Source: Piromyces finnis (Eukaryota > Neocallimastigomycota > Neocallimastigomycetes > Neocallimastigales > Neocallimastigaceae). From it: DNA of 64,000 bases. The stretch spans positions 124,001 through 188,000 of the forward strand of contig MCFH01000006.1 in the NCBI GenBank assembly GCA_002104945.1, written 5' to 3'. Below, piece after piece: positions 12,735-24,694 of the stretch; position 1 is the first letter of the stretch; each line of letters begins with the position of its first letter. Both the position numbers and the translations under genes were made by a program. The notes below the pieces were generated by a model. It did no database searches. It was not told the DNA's origin and saw only the letters and a program-made list of their open reading frames with translations.

Positions 12735-12841
12735 TTATTTATAGATTAAAATTTTAATTGCATTATTTATTTGTTCAAATAAAAAAAATAGAAATAAAAT
12801 GTTGCACTATCTTTTATATCATAATTTTAATCTATAAATAA
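12735..12841. repeat. 19-base inverted repeat, 69-base spacer
   Basis: The arm TTATTTATAGATTAAAATT at 12735-12753 returns as its exact reverse complement at 12823-12841. It could be a small foldback or miniature element. No target-site duplication was recognised. Confidence 0.7.
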
Positions 12842-13288
12842 AGTTTTAGACATAATGAACTTTTTTTTTTTATATTTTTTTATATGAAATTTATAAAAAA
12901 AATTTTTTAAAAAGAAGTTTAATTATTATAATACAATTCTAATTAATAATGTTAATAACTATCTATATTCTAAAATTATACTTAATTTTATTAATTTTGT
13001 AACTCTAAATAATTAAAAGAAAATCTATTAATAAAATGAATATTATTAAAGAACAAATTCTTACAATTAAAATTAACTTCTAATTTTTCAGAAATTGTAT
13101 AAAAAGAAGCAAAATTTTCATTCATTTTAAAAATCAGTTATCTATTGATCTATTCAATAAATAATTAATATACCACAAAAAACCGAGCTTATTAGCAAAA
13201 AGCGATATTTTTAAAAAAAATAATTTTATTTTTTTCTTAATAAAAAAATAAAAACTTTTAAAAAAATTTTTTTTAATAATTAATCAAG

Positions 13289-14236
13289 ATGGTTTACCAA
13301 AACAATCGTCAAAATGTTATGGTTAAGGGTTTCGGAAACTCTTTCATGAACAGAGCCAATGTTAATCAACATATTCAACACAAACAACAATTAAACAACA
13401 AAACCCAAAAGCCAACTCAAAAGCCATTAAGAGGTCAAAATTTACAACAATTTAATAATGCCGTTCATGAATTATGTTTTATGTACGACGCTGTCAACTA
13501 CTTCGGAAAGTCCGAATATGCCAAGAAGAATTGTTGGAGAGTAATTAACAAACATCAATTAAACACTGCTACCATTTATTCTATTCGTTATGCTCCATCT
13601 GTTCCAAAAAGAAATGTTGCTAAGAAGCAACCAACCAAGAAACAAGAACAACGTCCACAACCAAAACAACAACCAAAGCAACAATTAAGACAACAATTAA
13701 AGCAACAACAACCAAAACAACAATTAAGACAACAACCAAAGCAACAATTAAGACAACAATTAAAACAACAACAACCAAAGCAACAAAGTAGAAAACAAGG
13801 TGGAAGAAGAATTGGTGGATGTCAATTCAAGCCAAATGTTCCACGTGTTCACAATTACAGTACTACTCCATTACCAAACAACTTATATCCAACTCCTAAA
13901 AACTTCAATCACTTATTTGATGCTTTCAACTACTTTGGTAATCCAAAGGTTAGAGGCATTAAATCTTGGATCGAAAGCTCTCGTACTCACAAGTTAAACT
14001 CTATCGCTACAGTCTTTGCTAAGAGAAATGCTCCACATGTCCCAATAAGACATAACCGTTCTAATAGAAAAAACCAACAACAAGGTCCAAAAAAACAACA
14101 ACAAATCCAAAGAAATGTTCCAAAGCAACAATCTAACAGAAGACAACCACAAAAGAACAACAGAAAACAAAAGAATCAATTCTCAAATGTTTGGGAAGAT
14201 TACTACGTTAGTCCAAAACAACGTATGTTCAAGTAA
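13289..14236 (+). CDS. Basic Gln/Lys-rich protein with a duplicated motif (orphan)
   Basis: A single-exon frame of 315 residues starting with ATG. I do not recognise a family. The protein is very basic and rich in Gln, Lys, Arg, Pro and Asn, with no signal peptide or membrane segment. It contains one motif twice: about residues 66-108 (YDAVNYFG ... W ... HQLN ... RYAPSVPKR) and 210-254 (FDAFNYFG ... W ... HKLN ... RNAPHVPIR). Between them lies a linker of repeated PKQQLRQQLKQQ units; at DNA level this is a 63-base unit present twice in tandem. Codons ending in C (AAC, TTC, GTC, GCC) are more frequent than in the long low-complexity genes of this window, which suggests good expression. A nucleic-acid or polyanion binding role would fit the charge, but that is inference only. 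Confidence 0.75.
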   Translation: MVYQNNRQNVMVKGFGNSFMNRANVNQHIQHKQQLNNKTQKPTQKPLRGQNLQQFNNAVHELCFMYDAVNYFGKSEYAKKNCWRVINKHQLNTATIYSIRYAPSVPKRNVAKKQPTKKQEQRPQPKQQPKQQLRQQLKQQQPKQQLRQQPKQQLRQQLKQQQPKQQSRKQGGRRIGGCQFKPNVPRVHNYSTTPLPNNLYPTPKNFNHLFDAFNYFGNPKVRGIKSWIESSRTHKLNSIATVFAKRNAPHVPIRHNRSNRKNQQQGPKKQQQIQRNVPKQQSNRRQPQKNNRKQKNQFSNVWEDYYVSPKQRMFK

Positions 14237-15146
14237 AAGTATTGATTTATAGTGGGAAAACTCTATATTTTCAATTTGTAGTTCTTTTGAAAATCTAATT
14301 GTTGTTGGGATATTTCATTAGAACAAAATTCAAAATATTTTCTTTTTTTATTATATATAACAAAATGAGTTATTTATATCGATTTTAAAAGGGATTTGGT
14401 TAAATATAAATTTTTAATAATTTATTTTTAAAAATCAAATTACTTTTTTTTTTTAAAAAAGAAAAATTTATTTTATTTTTTTTTTTATATAAAAAATATT
14501 TTTAAAATATGTAAATCACAAACCAAATATATATTTAATATTAATATATATTTTATATCTCGATTGTTTGATTACAAATAATCATTATACCATTGTGTAA
14601 TATTTTAAAAAACATATTTTTATTAAGAATATAAAAAAAAAAAAAAATTTAAAAAAAAAAATAAAAAAAAAAACCTTAGGGGAAAAAAAAAATAAAGTTA
14701 TAAATTTTTAGTGTGTAACTAAATTATTATTATCATATAAATATTAGGGATATATAAGATTTAAAAAGGAAAAGAAGTAAATTTATTTTATATAATTTTA
14801 TTTTACATTATTAATTTTATTTATTATTAATTTTATTTATTATTAATTATTAATTTAATGCTGTTTTATTTAAATAAAAGGTAATTAATGTTATATATTC
14901 TTTCAAATACTTTTGCTTTTTTTTTTTATTATAATTATTGTATTATTCTTCACTACTATAATGTGATTTTATTTTAATTTTATTAGTTTTTTTTTTTTTT
15001 TTTTTTATTTATTTATTTATTTATTTTTATTATTTTATATTTATTTTCATAATTTTTCTTGATTGCTTTTTCTAATATATTTTTTATATTTTATTTTATA
15101 TATATATATATATAGCCTTTGTTTTTGGTAAATGAATAATAGGAAA
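14237..15146. other. Convergent intergenic region
   Basis: Lies between the 3' ends of the orphan gene (+) and the AP-2 alpha gene (-). Only A- and T-runs and A/T repeats are seen. Confidence 0.6.
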
Positions 15147-18100
15147 TTAAATTCCTTTAACATCTACACATAACATTCTCTCAATAAAGTTTCTTAATGT
15201 TTCAGTTACTATTTCATTGGTTGTTCTTAATGTTAAACGGTACATCTATATTTTAAAATTAAAATTTAAAATGTATTTATTTAATTAATAAATAGTAAAA
15301 AAAAAAAAAAAAAAAAAAAAAAATAGATAAAAACTTTATACTAATTTTAAAAAATAAGTTTTATAAAAAGAAATGAAGCATACCTGTTGTTCTAAGTTTG
15401 GTTCCAATCTTAATAAACAACCTATCTTACCAAGATCAATAGAGTGGAAAACTGCAGCACCAACAAAATTATTTTTATTAGGATCAACATTTTCACAAAT
15501 ACCAAAATGTAAATTAGATAATATATTTCTGGTCTTATTAACATCAATAGGATTTGGTGTCTTAAAAATAATTTGACTTTCTCTTGGTGGACCACCAATT
15601 TGTCTCCAACGAGTGAAGAAGTCTTGACAATTCATAATAATTGGTTCAAGGAATTTACCAATAGAAACTGGGAATTGAAGTTGTAATGAATTTGGCATAC
15701 CATTCATATGATATTGAATATATAATACTGGTGGGCTCTTAAATACACCATTACATTCTAAAGCATAAAGTTGATTAAGTTGGGTAGCAGCTGGAATAGT
15801 TTGTGCAATTGGTTGTGCTACACTAAGCTTTAATTCATTTTGGGATTTAGTTTGAACAATAAAGTTAGTAAGAGTAAATTGAGTTTTGTTACCAGCGAAT
15901 AATGCAATTCTACCTAAATGGTTATGATATTCAGATTTAATACCCAATTGAATAGTAGAATCTTCATAAAGAATACCATTATCAGCTAACATTAACTTAT
16001 TGTAATATATATCAGCCATTTTTTCGGCAGGTATAATTTCTTTTGGTGCTTGAACAATTTCCTTAACAGTATCATTTGGTTTAATTTCTTCCACCACTGA
16101 TTCCTTTTTAACAATTCTACGATCTTTATTTTTATTGGCATCCTTACCACCAATAACCCAAATTCTTTTATCTTCGGTATCTGCAATCTTTTTATTAAGA
16201 CTTGAAAGTAAAATGGATTCTCTTTCTGGGAATGGTGGCATTTCATCAAATACAGTTTGCAAAAGATCATCAGTTGGGAGGTTACTGATGGCTAAATATT
16301 CACAAGCTCTTTGTTGTAATTCAACATCTAATACGTGACTATATTGTTTAAATACATTTGTAATTTCACTTTTAATTTCAGGGAATAAATTAATAAACTT
16401 AATATATGTAGATAAAAGTAAAGCACGTGTTGAAAGTGATGCCATTCCAAATTTAGAATGAATAGTAGTGAATTGTTCTATTGGACTACTTCCTGGTTCA
16501 TTAGCAATTAAGTGACCAAACTCACCAAGAATATAACCTGCAACCTTTAAAGTAGTTTCATGACAAATTGGTGACTTTAAAGAGTACATTAAAGTACGAG
16601 CAGCATATTCTTGTAAATCTTCGTTATTGGTAACAATTTGAATAATACGGTACCATACTTCATCACTAACAAAATCACCAGCTATAGAAATTAATTGTAG
16701 CATTATATCAACATACCATGAATATTCTGTAGCATATTTTTCAGTTAAAATAGCAATTTTAAGAACAAGTTCTTCCTTAATAGCATAATCTGCAACTTGA
16801 AGATATTTTAATAGTTCAGTAACAATAGTTTCTGCATTACTATTATCACACATACTATACAATAAATCTAAAGCCTTTCTTCTAACACTAATATCTTTAT
16901 CCTTCAATGACATAATAATGGTATTTTGATGTTTTTTAATTGGATCAAGAGATTCGACGAAACCTGCTAAGTGACACATAGTTTCTAAACCTAAATATCT
17001 AGTGTTGGTCTCTTTTGATGAAATAAATTTTCCCAATAAAACTGCAGCTTGACTTACTATATGTGATTCACTATCAATATGAATTGCTAAATTAATAGCT
17101 TCAAATAATACAGCATTCTGTGCATTATTATGTTGTATATTCTTTGGAATTTCTTGTGAATTATTTATAATAGCTTGAAGAGTATGATTTAATCTTTCAA
17201 TCAAAAATTTATCCTCTATTTAAAGTATCCATTACAGTGTTTTAATTATAATCGTAATTATTAATATTATCGTTATTGTTATTATTATTATTAAAATTCA
17301 AATTAATAAATGAAATTAATAAATATAAATAAATGTTATATAGTTTTACATTTCATTTTATATAATTTTAATATTAATTTTTACCTGGTGGTGGATAATA
17401 TTGTAAAAGTCTTAAAAGTTTAACTTGAAGCCATGGAATTGGAACTTTATAGTATAAATAATCTAGAGTATATTCCTTTTCAATTACAATCTATTTTTTT
17501 TTTAATAATATTATTTAATTTAAAAAAAAATACAATTAATAATAATTTTCAATGCTTTTTTTTTTATAATATAATTACTCTGTAAAGACGGTCAATAGCT
17601 TTAGGAATACATGCTGCATATGCTTCTGGGTATTGTTGTGCTAATGAAGTAATAAGACTGGTAACAGATAATGTAACACCCTATTTAATGTTTTAGAAAT
17701 AGTAATTATTAATTTTTTATATTGAATAATGATTTAATTGTAATGGATGACTTTCTTTAAATATAATATTTTATTCCCATTATAATTACCAAATCTTGAT
17801 CATCCATTAAAAATAAAATTAATTCGGCCCAATCAATAGCTGGAATAATATCACTATGTTTACGGAATAATCTAAGCATACATAATGCAGCCTTCTTTTT
17901 AACAAATGTTCTCTTCTGACTATATAATTAAAACAATAAATAGCATTAAATATGTTAATGATTTGATTCTACTTGTTTTTTTCCTTTATAATTACAAGTA
18001 ATAAAGAAATGCAACTATCTGACTATAATTAACCTTGAAACTAATAATCTTTGTACATCAACCGATAAGGATTCGGCCATTTCACGGCCACCAATATTAG

Positions 18101-19010
18101 CAATAGCATGTAAAGCCAAGCAATTATGAATTTCATTATAATCTTCTAAATCTTTTCTAATTGAATTTACTACTAATTTAATAAGATCACTGTTTTCAGT
18201 TAATAATAATGTCATAGCGAGATAACCCTAAATTTGATAATAATTGTTTAATTGAAAATTAATTACAGAATATGACTTTAATCAATTTAAAATTATTTAA
18301 ATATCATTATTGCTTGTTACAATTTGTTTTTCACTGTATTTAGAACTTGAAATTAAATTTAAAGCTTCCATGTGTCCGAAATCAACATCCCAACCAAGAA
18401 TGTAAATATACAATAATTTACATACATATTTTTTCTTTTGATATCCATTAAGATTACCATCTATTTTTATTTTGGAATTTGAATTGCATTTATATTTTTA
18501 TTATAATTTTGTTTTTGTTGTTTAGTTTTGTTTTGTTGTTATAGTTGTTGTTTTTTAATTTGAAATTGATAATTATAATCATTTTTATTATCAATATAGA
18601 AATAAAATAATAAAAGAATATATGTTATATGAAATCAATTATATCAATAAATGTTATTTCATATTCAATATGTATTTTTATTATGTTTAAATTTTTGTAT
18701 ATAAAAATTTAATAGTTAAATATTAGAATATGGGTAAAAATAAAAATGATAATTTTAAAAATATACTATATTTATTTATGATTTATGTAACCTCTAAATT
18801 TATTTCTAATATTTGCCATTTCTTTGTTAATACGCTTTTCTTCTAACTCTCTTGCACGACCTAATTAATATAAAATAATTACAAACATTATTAATAATTT
18901 ATAGAAAATATTATAATTATTTGTTTAATTACTATTTTTATTTTAATTATATTAAGACTCGTACAGTTACGAAGATCGGCAATAAAAACAGTCAAACCTT
19001 TCATAGACAT
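15147..19010 (-). CDS. AP2A: AP-2 adaptor complex, alpha subunit (alpha-adaptin)
   Basis: Nine exons, in gene order: 18965-19010, 18792-18860, 18321-18460, 18034-18227, 17790-17919, 17579-17680, 17385-17490, 15384-17215, 15147-15245. All phases close and give about 905 residues, slightly shorter than animal alpha-adaptin. The subunit is part of the plasma-membrane clathrin adaptor that takes up cargo by endocytosis. Visible family marks are the start [12 protein letters not shown] then [14 protein letters not shown], the [20 protein letters not shown] block, [28 protein letters not shown] at the end of the trunk, and a C-terminal appendage with [12 protein letters not shown] and a final [11 protein letters not shown]. 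For exon 1 the donor GTACGA was preferred over a GT six bases further on because it gives the family's spacing before KRINKE. The hinge between trunk and appendage is short. Donors GTTAAT and GTTACA are less typical. Confidence 0.92.
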
Positions 19011-19032
19011 TTTGACTATCGGTTTTATATTT

Positions 19033-19063
<31 letters not shown>

Positions 19064-20661
19064 TATATTTCTATTTTTAAATATAAAATTATATGAAAAA
19101 TTAATATTAGATTTTTACAATTAATATTTTAAATTCTTAATATTTATTTCAAAAATAATATTTTTTATAAATTTTTAATAATAAAATAAAATAAAATAAA
19201 AAAAAGTTATATTACCTTCAAAAAAGTTTTTCCTTTAAAGTTTATTTTTTATTTTATTTAATTTGCTTATTATTTCCTTCTTTGTTATTATTATTATTAT
19301 TATTTTGTTTGTTTATTCTATTATATTTTATTTTTAATTTTTCATTATTAATTTCTTTTAATTATTAATTATTATTTATATTCTAATATTAAAATTTGAC
19401 GTTATGTTTAACAGTTAATTGAAATATAAGTAATAATTATATAATCTATATATATATAAAAAAAAAAAAAAAAAAAAAAGAACAAATAATAATAATTATA
19501 ATAATAATAATAGAAAAAAAAAAAATGCTAAACTACGAACGATTATTTTAAAAATAATAAATAAATTAAATAATATATAAAATGGTAATTATAAATTTTA
19601 AATAATATTAATTAATTTTTATATTTATTATTCAACAAGCACGTGATTACATAAATTATTACTTATATCATTTATGTATTGTACATACATATAGAATAAT
19701 ATATATTCAACTTTGTTTAAAAATATTATTTTACAGATTATTAAGAAATAGAGATAATTATTTATACTATGATAGTTAAATTTAATATAATTATATTTTC
19801 TATTATTATACAATTTATAAAGATATTCATATAGTCTTTTCTTTTTTATTTTAGTAAATTCAAAATTAATATTCAAATAGTATTATTTGGTAAAAATCTT
19901 TGTGTGACATTAATACATTTAAACATAATAAAGGGTAGGTTTTTTTAATAATAATAATAATATCTACCTTTTCACATAATTTATATAAAAATATAATAAA
20001 AAAAACATTAAAGTGGCCAACTTCTTAATGTAATTGTTAATAATAAAATATTTATTTTAAAATAAATGTTTATATTAAAATAACAAATAGAAAAAGAAAA
20101 GAAAAAAAAACTTCAAAATTGGTAAATCTTTAAATTCTTTTTTAAAAATTTTTTAAAAATTCAATACCCTTTTTAAATATGGGAGACATAAAATATCATA
20201 TATTTCCATCCATAACAATAAATAAGCTATGATATAAAGTAATAGACTTTATAAAAAGAGAAAAATAAAATAATTTATAATAGACCTTTATATTTCAATA
20301 AAATATATTATTTATTTATCAAAAAAAAAGAAAAAGAACATTTTCTACTCTTTACATATAAATATAAACCTAGTTTTTAAAAATGAAAAATCAGTTAAGA
20401 TTATAGTTGATATTATTAACTAAAAATAGAACAAAGTTTTAATTATTTTTGAATATATTTTTTCTATATTTGAATATCCTTTTGTTTTTTTACATTAAAA
20501 ATTAAATATATTAAATATAATTTATTCGAAGATTGAAAGAAATAAAATATATAAATAGCAATCTTTTGTTTTTTATATATTACATATATGATTATTTCAA
20601 TATAAAAGATAAATACAATTCAAATCATTACATATTATAAAGAACAAAAAAAGGTTACAAA
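19011..20661. other. Divergent promoter region of AP-2 alpha and LRRC56
   Basis: 1.65 kb between two divergent start codons. A TTTA microsatellite (about 19030-19065) and several A-runs are present. No coding or RNA gene was seen and no defined promoter motif was recognised. Confidence 0.5.
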
Positions 20662-23506
20662 ATGAATATTGATAGTAATGTATCTATATGAAAATTAACT
20701 TAAAATAAAACCATATATTAATAACACATAAAGTACAAGATTTATTAATACTAATACAAACATACAAACCATATATATTATTAATACATATATTATTATT
20801 TATAATGTTAATGATGATAATAATAATATTTAATAACAATTATCATATATAATAAAGCCATAAATCCAAGTATTATATCACCCCAAGAAGAATTGGAAGA
20901 GATAATAAGAGAATACATAACACCTGACAAACTAGTTAGTTTTTTTTTTTTTTAAAAAAAAAAAATTAATCTTAAATAATATAATATATCATTAAATATG
21001 TTGTAATAAAAAAAAAAAAAAAATAGAGGAAAATTACAGGAATCAAAAATTTAGATGAAGCAAGAAGTATTGAATTAAAAGTTGATAGTAGAAAAACTAG
21101 TATTGGAAATGTTGGTACGATTAAGATATAGAAATATAATATTAATTTTTTGATAAAAATCTTTTCAATTTAATAACTCAATAAAAATATTAACAATTAC
21201 TTAGGGAAAATATTACCAAATTTGTCACAGTTAAATTTAAATAATAGTTATTTTGATTCAATAAGGTATATTAAAATATCAAAATATTTATTGATTTAAA
21301 AAGAAACGAAGCATGGAACCTTTAACTTACTATAATAAGAAATAATTATAATTATAATAATTAATAAGAAATTTAGGCTCATCTTTCGAAAATTTAAATA
21401 TATTATGGGCTTGTAATTGTTCAATCAAAGAACTTGATGGAATAAGTTCATTCAATTCATTAAAAGTATGCGTTTATATATAAATGAAGATAAAGACATA
21501 TATATATATATTTTTAATATAACAATTAAATATTTATTATAATAAAAAAATAAAAAAAAAGAAATTATATGTTAATAAGAATTTAATATCCGATTTATAT
21601 TCAATAACAATGTTGGAAAATCTGGAAACATTAAACATTGAAAGGTATAATTTAACTTTTAATTTTATTATAATTTATTAAAATATATATAAATACTGAA
21701 TTATATAACCTAGGTAATAATATTAATTATTCCTTCAAAAATGCTTATATAGTAATTTAGTTTCTGACATTGAGCAGTTGGAATATTTAGCATTATGTCC
21801 ATCTTTAAAAAATTTAACTATTAGAAATAATCCTATAATGTTAAAATTAAAAATTACAATTGAAAAAAATGAAAAAATCATAAAACAAAATAAAATACAT
21901 GCATATAATAAAATTATAAAAAATTTAATCCCTAGTATTTCAATATTAGACGGAGTCCTAATAGAATCAAAAAAAATCAATATACTAACAGGTATATATA
22001 CAATCTTTTACTTTTTTTATTTTATTTTTTGTATGTGGTCTTCTATTATAATATTTTTTTTAACAAATCTTTTTTAATAAAATTATAAAATCATAAAATT
22101 CAATCTATAACTTTTAGATGAAGAAATAAATGATATATTAAAAAAAGCAGAAGAAATGCAAATTGAAACTACCCCAATAAATAAAACAACGACAAATAAA
22201 TACTATGGAATTGAAAATGAAGTAGAAGAAGCTAGTGAATTAACATATGGTACATACTAAAATATAATTTCTTATATATATTTGTGATAATTTTAATATC
22301 AAAAAAAAATATTAATTTACATATCTACTTTTTTTTTAAATAAATATCCTAATGGATTTTTATTAATATTATATAAATTAAGGTACATCTGAAACTGTAT
22401 GTGGAAATCCGGCATTATTTTTACGATCAAGAAGACAAGAAAAACAAGAGTTATGTCATTCTATTGATAAACCTCAACTTGATGTCGAAATAAAAAATTA
22501 CATAGAGAATTTAGAGAAAGAAGATGATTTTACAAGTAATTTAACTGAAGATAATAATTTAATTGATGAAAACGAAATAAGTAATAAAGATCATAATAAT
22601 GATAATATATCTACAAAAACACAACAAAAACTTATTTCTGATAAAGAAAAAAAGAAAAAAATTAAACATAAAACAATTAAAAAAGTTCCAAATATAGATG
22701 AAGAAAAAAAATGTATTGAATTTGAATCTGAAAGTCTCACTGAAAATTGTGATATGATATCTAATATTATAATAAAAGATAAAACAGAAATTTCGAATAA
22801 ATCCGAAAAATTAATTAAAAAAAAAATTAAAAAAACTATAATAGATGAATATGATATGAAAAAAGCATCAGGAATAAAACATCAAAGAAGTAAATCATCA
22901 ATTACTAGTTCCCCTAGAACAAATACATTAACAACAAATTCTTCTGGATATCATAAAGTACCTACAAAAGCTATTAATAATAAACCATTTGTATCTATTG
23001 ATTCAATATACAGTATTAGTAGTAGTGACAGTAGTAGCACATGTGGTTTAAAAAAAGAACCTATTTCAAAACCTCACATGTTACACCGAAGGTCTTCCAC
23101 AACAGAATCAGGATTAGATTTACATAAATATGCATCACCCTCTCCTCCTCCTGACAAGAAATCACCTCTTTCACCTGATATTTTTTTAGCATTAAAAAAT
23201 AACTCTATAATAAATTCAAAATCTCTTTCTAAAAAATTAAATAAATTTGATACACTAATTCAAAAAAAGAGTGATATAACTGATTTAGAAAAACAAAATA
23301 AAAGAAATATTTATGTACGAAAGCTTAATATTAAAAGTCATACATTCAATACCAGTCGAGATTTTAACGATTTAACATTTATAAATAATAAAATGGATAA
23401 CAATTTAATACCTCACCCTCCCTTAAAACCTATAACATCACAAGAAGATGAACATAGACCAATTTCTGTACCTATCATACGTAGACGTATGTACAAAAAG
23501 AAATAA
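20662..23506 (+). CDS. LRRC56: LRRC56/ODA8 homologue (flagellar dynein-arm factor)
   Basis: Nine exons: 20662-20674, 20858-20934, 21027-21114, 21205-21265, 21369-21465, 21562-21644, 21753-21991, 22118-22249, 22383-23506. All phases close and give about 637 residues. LRRC56 (ODA8 in Chlamydomonas) works with intraflagellar transport and is needed to build outer dynein arms in cilia. The match covers the whole conserved core: LEEIIREYITPDKL, a segment ending TSIGNVG, then leucine-rich repeats LPNLSQLNLNNS, FENLNILWACNCSIKELDGI, LYVNKNLISDL, LENLETLNIESN and EYLALCPSLKNLTIRNN, then IPSISILDGV and the later CGNPALFLRSRRQ block. The last 330 residues are Ser-, Lys- and Asn-rich and unlikely to fold. 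Exon 1 is only 13 bases and is the least certain part. The MNS1 gene follows on the same strand. Confidence 0.9.
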
Positions 23507-23894
23507 GTCTATTGTTTTTGTTTTTTCGTAAAGAAGAATATATAGATTATTTCAAATAATTCTTCTATATCGAAGTTTTTTTAAGCTTTATAAACATTAA
23601 AATAGTAAACTATCTATTATAAATATTTCTAATTTAATATTAATATAACCTTATCATATAAATGATTATTATAATAAAGTCAATATTGTCTATCGTTCAA
23701 ATTAAAATAATATCAATGAAATCTAATATATCTAAAATAACAAATAAAAATTAAATTTTAATTCAGTCATTAAAATGATACCATTTCATTTATATTTTTA
23801 ATAGATTTTGACAAACTAAAAAAAATCGAATAAATAAAATATTTTTAAATATTTTTAAATTATTTTGTTTTAATGTAATATTTTTTATAATTAT

Positions 23895-24020
23895 ATGCTG
23901 AAGATTCAGTATGGAAAACCAGTAGGGTTAAACTACCCAACTAGTAATAAAAAATAGTCAACATTTCTATATGAACCACTAATTAGGATTATTCTATTAA
24001 ATGGGAGAAATATACACATT
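23895..24020 (+). repeat. SINE-like relic B (3' part)
   Basis: Begins near ATGCTGAAGATTCAGTATGG, continues with ACCAGTAGGGTTAAACTACC and TCAACATTTCTATATGAACC, and ends ATTAAATGGGAGAAATATAC. Order and spacing follow the 3' part of the complete element at 57453-57947. It shares variant bases with relic A. Confidence 0.75.
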
Positions 24021-24140
24021 TTTTAATAAAAATATATGATTATTAAATTAATATAAAGACATTTTAAATAGTATTACCACTAATTTTCTTTTTTACTTAA
24101 CATTTTTTTAATTTAGTTTTTTTTTTTTTTTAATTAATCT

Positions 24141-24202
24141 AAAAAATTTCAATTAAAGTTTAAGGTAGTACAACCTTATTGAAACTTTAATTAAAATTTT
24201 TT
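24141..24202. repeat. Hairpin with 21-base arms
   Basis: Arms 24141-24161 and 24182-24202 are reverse complements with one mismatch. The 20-base loop contains a smaller inverted repeat (AAGGT, AACCTT). It lies about 500 bases upstream of the MNS1 start. Confidence 0.65.
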
Positions 24203-24694
24203 ATTTACGTTAACAAAACTTTAAAAAAAAATGGTTATTAATAATATTATTTAAATAATGTATATATATATGATTAATAATTATTATATTTGATAGTAAA
24301 ACAGAAATACATATATATATATATATTTTTTTTGCTTATTTGAATAAAGTCCAATTTAAAAAAGTAATAGTAATATTAAAATGTTTTAGAATTTAAATGT
24401 TGCAAGAATTTTAAATATTAATTTTGTTTTGTTTTATTTTTTAATAAAAATACCAATGATTTTTTTTACAATCTCCGATTGTTTAATTGTTCATTATATT
24501 AAATTTTAATATTACATTTATAATAAACATTTTTTTTTAAACTAATTTTTAAAATATGAAAAATTTCACTATTTTATAATACTTTATTTTTTAAACTTTG
24601 TTGACTAGCAGTAATAATATTATAGAGATTTTTTTTTTTAATTTCATATATATCTATCATCTACCATATAGGGAAAAAATAACTATATAAAAAG

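Larger units (their letters stand above)
8303..13288. other. Five-kilobase gene-free AT-rich region
   Basis: The spacer between the divergent ATPase and orphan genes. No convincing frame or splice-bounded exon was seen. It contains a perfect hairpin (9065-9108), a TTA-type microsatellite near 12286-12323, a 103-base tandem duplication (12460-12665) and a 19-base inverted repeat (12735-12841). The promoters of both neighbours should lie at its ends; no defined motif was recognised. Confidence 0.6.
23507..24694. other. Spacer between LRRC56 and MNS1
   Basis: Contains a SINE-like relic (23895-24020) and a 62-base hairpin (24141-24202). The rest is plain A/T-rich DNA. Confidence 0.6.

Noticed and set aside
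19628-19876. Open frame of 82 residues on the minus strand
   Set aside because: Composition is that of random A/T DNA (Tyr/Asn/Ile/Lys); no neighbour or splice site supports it.
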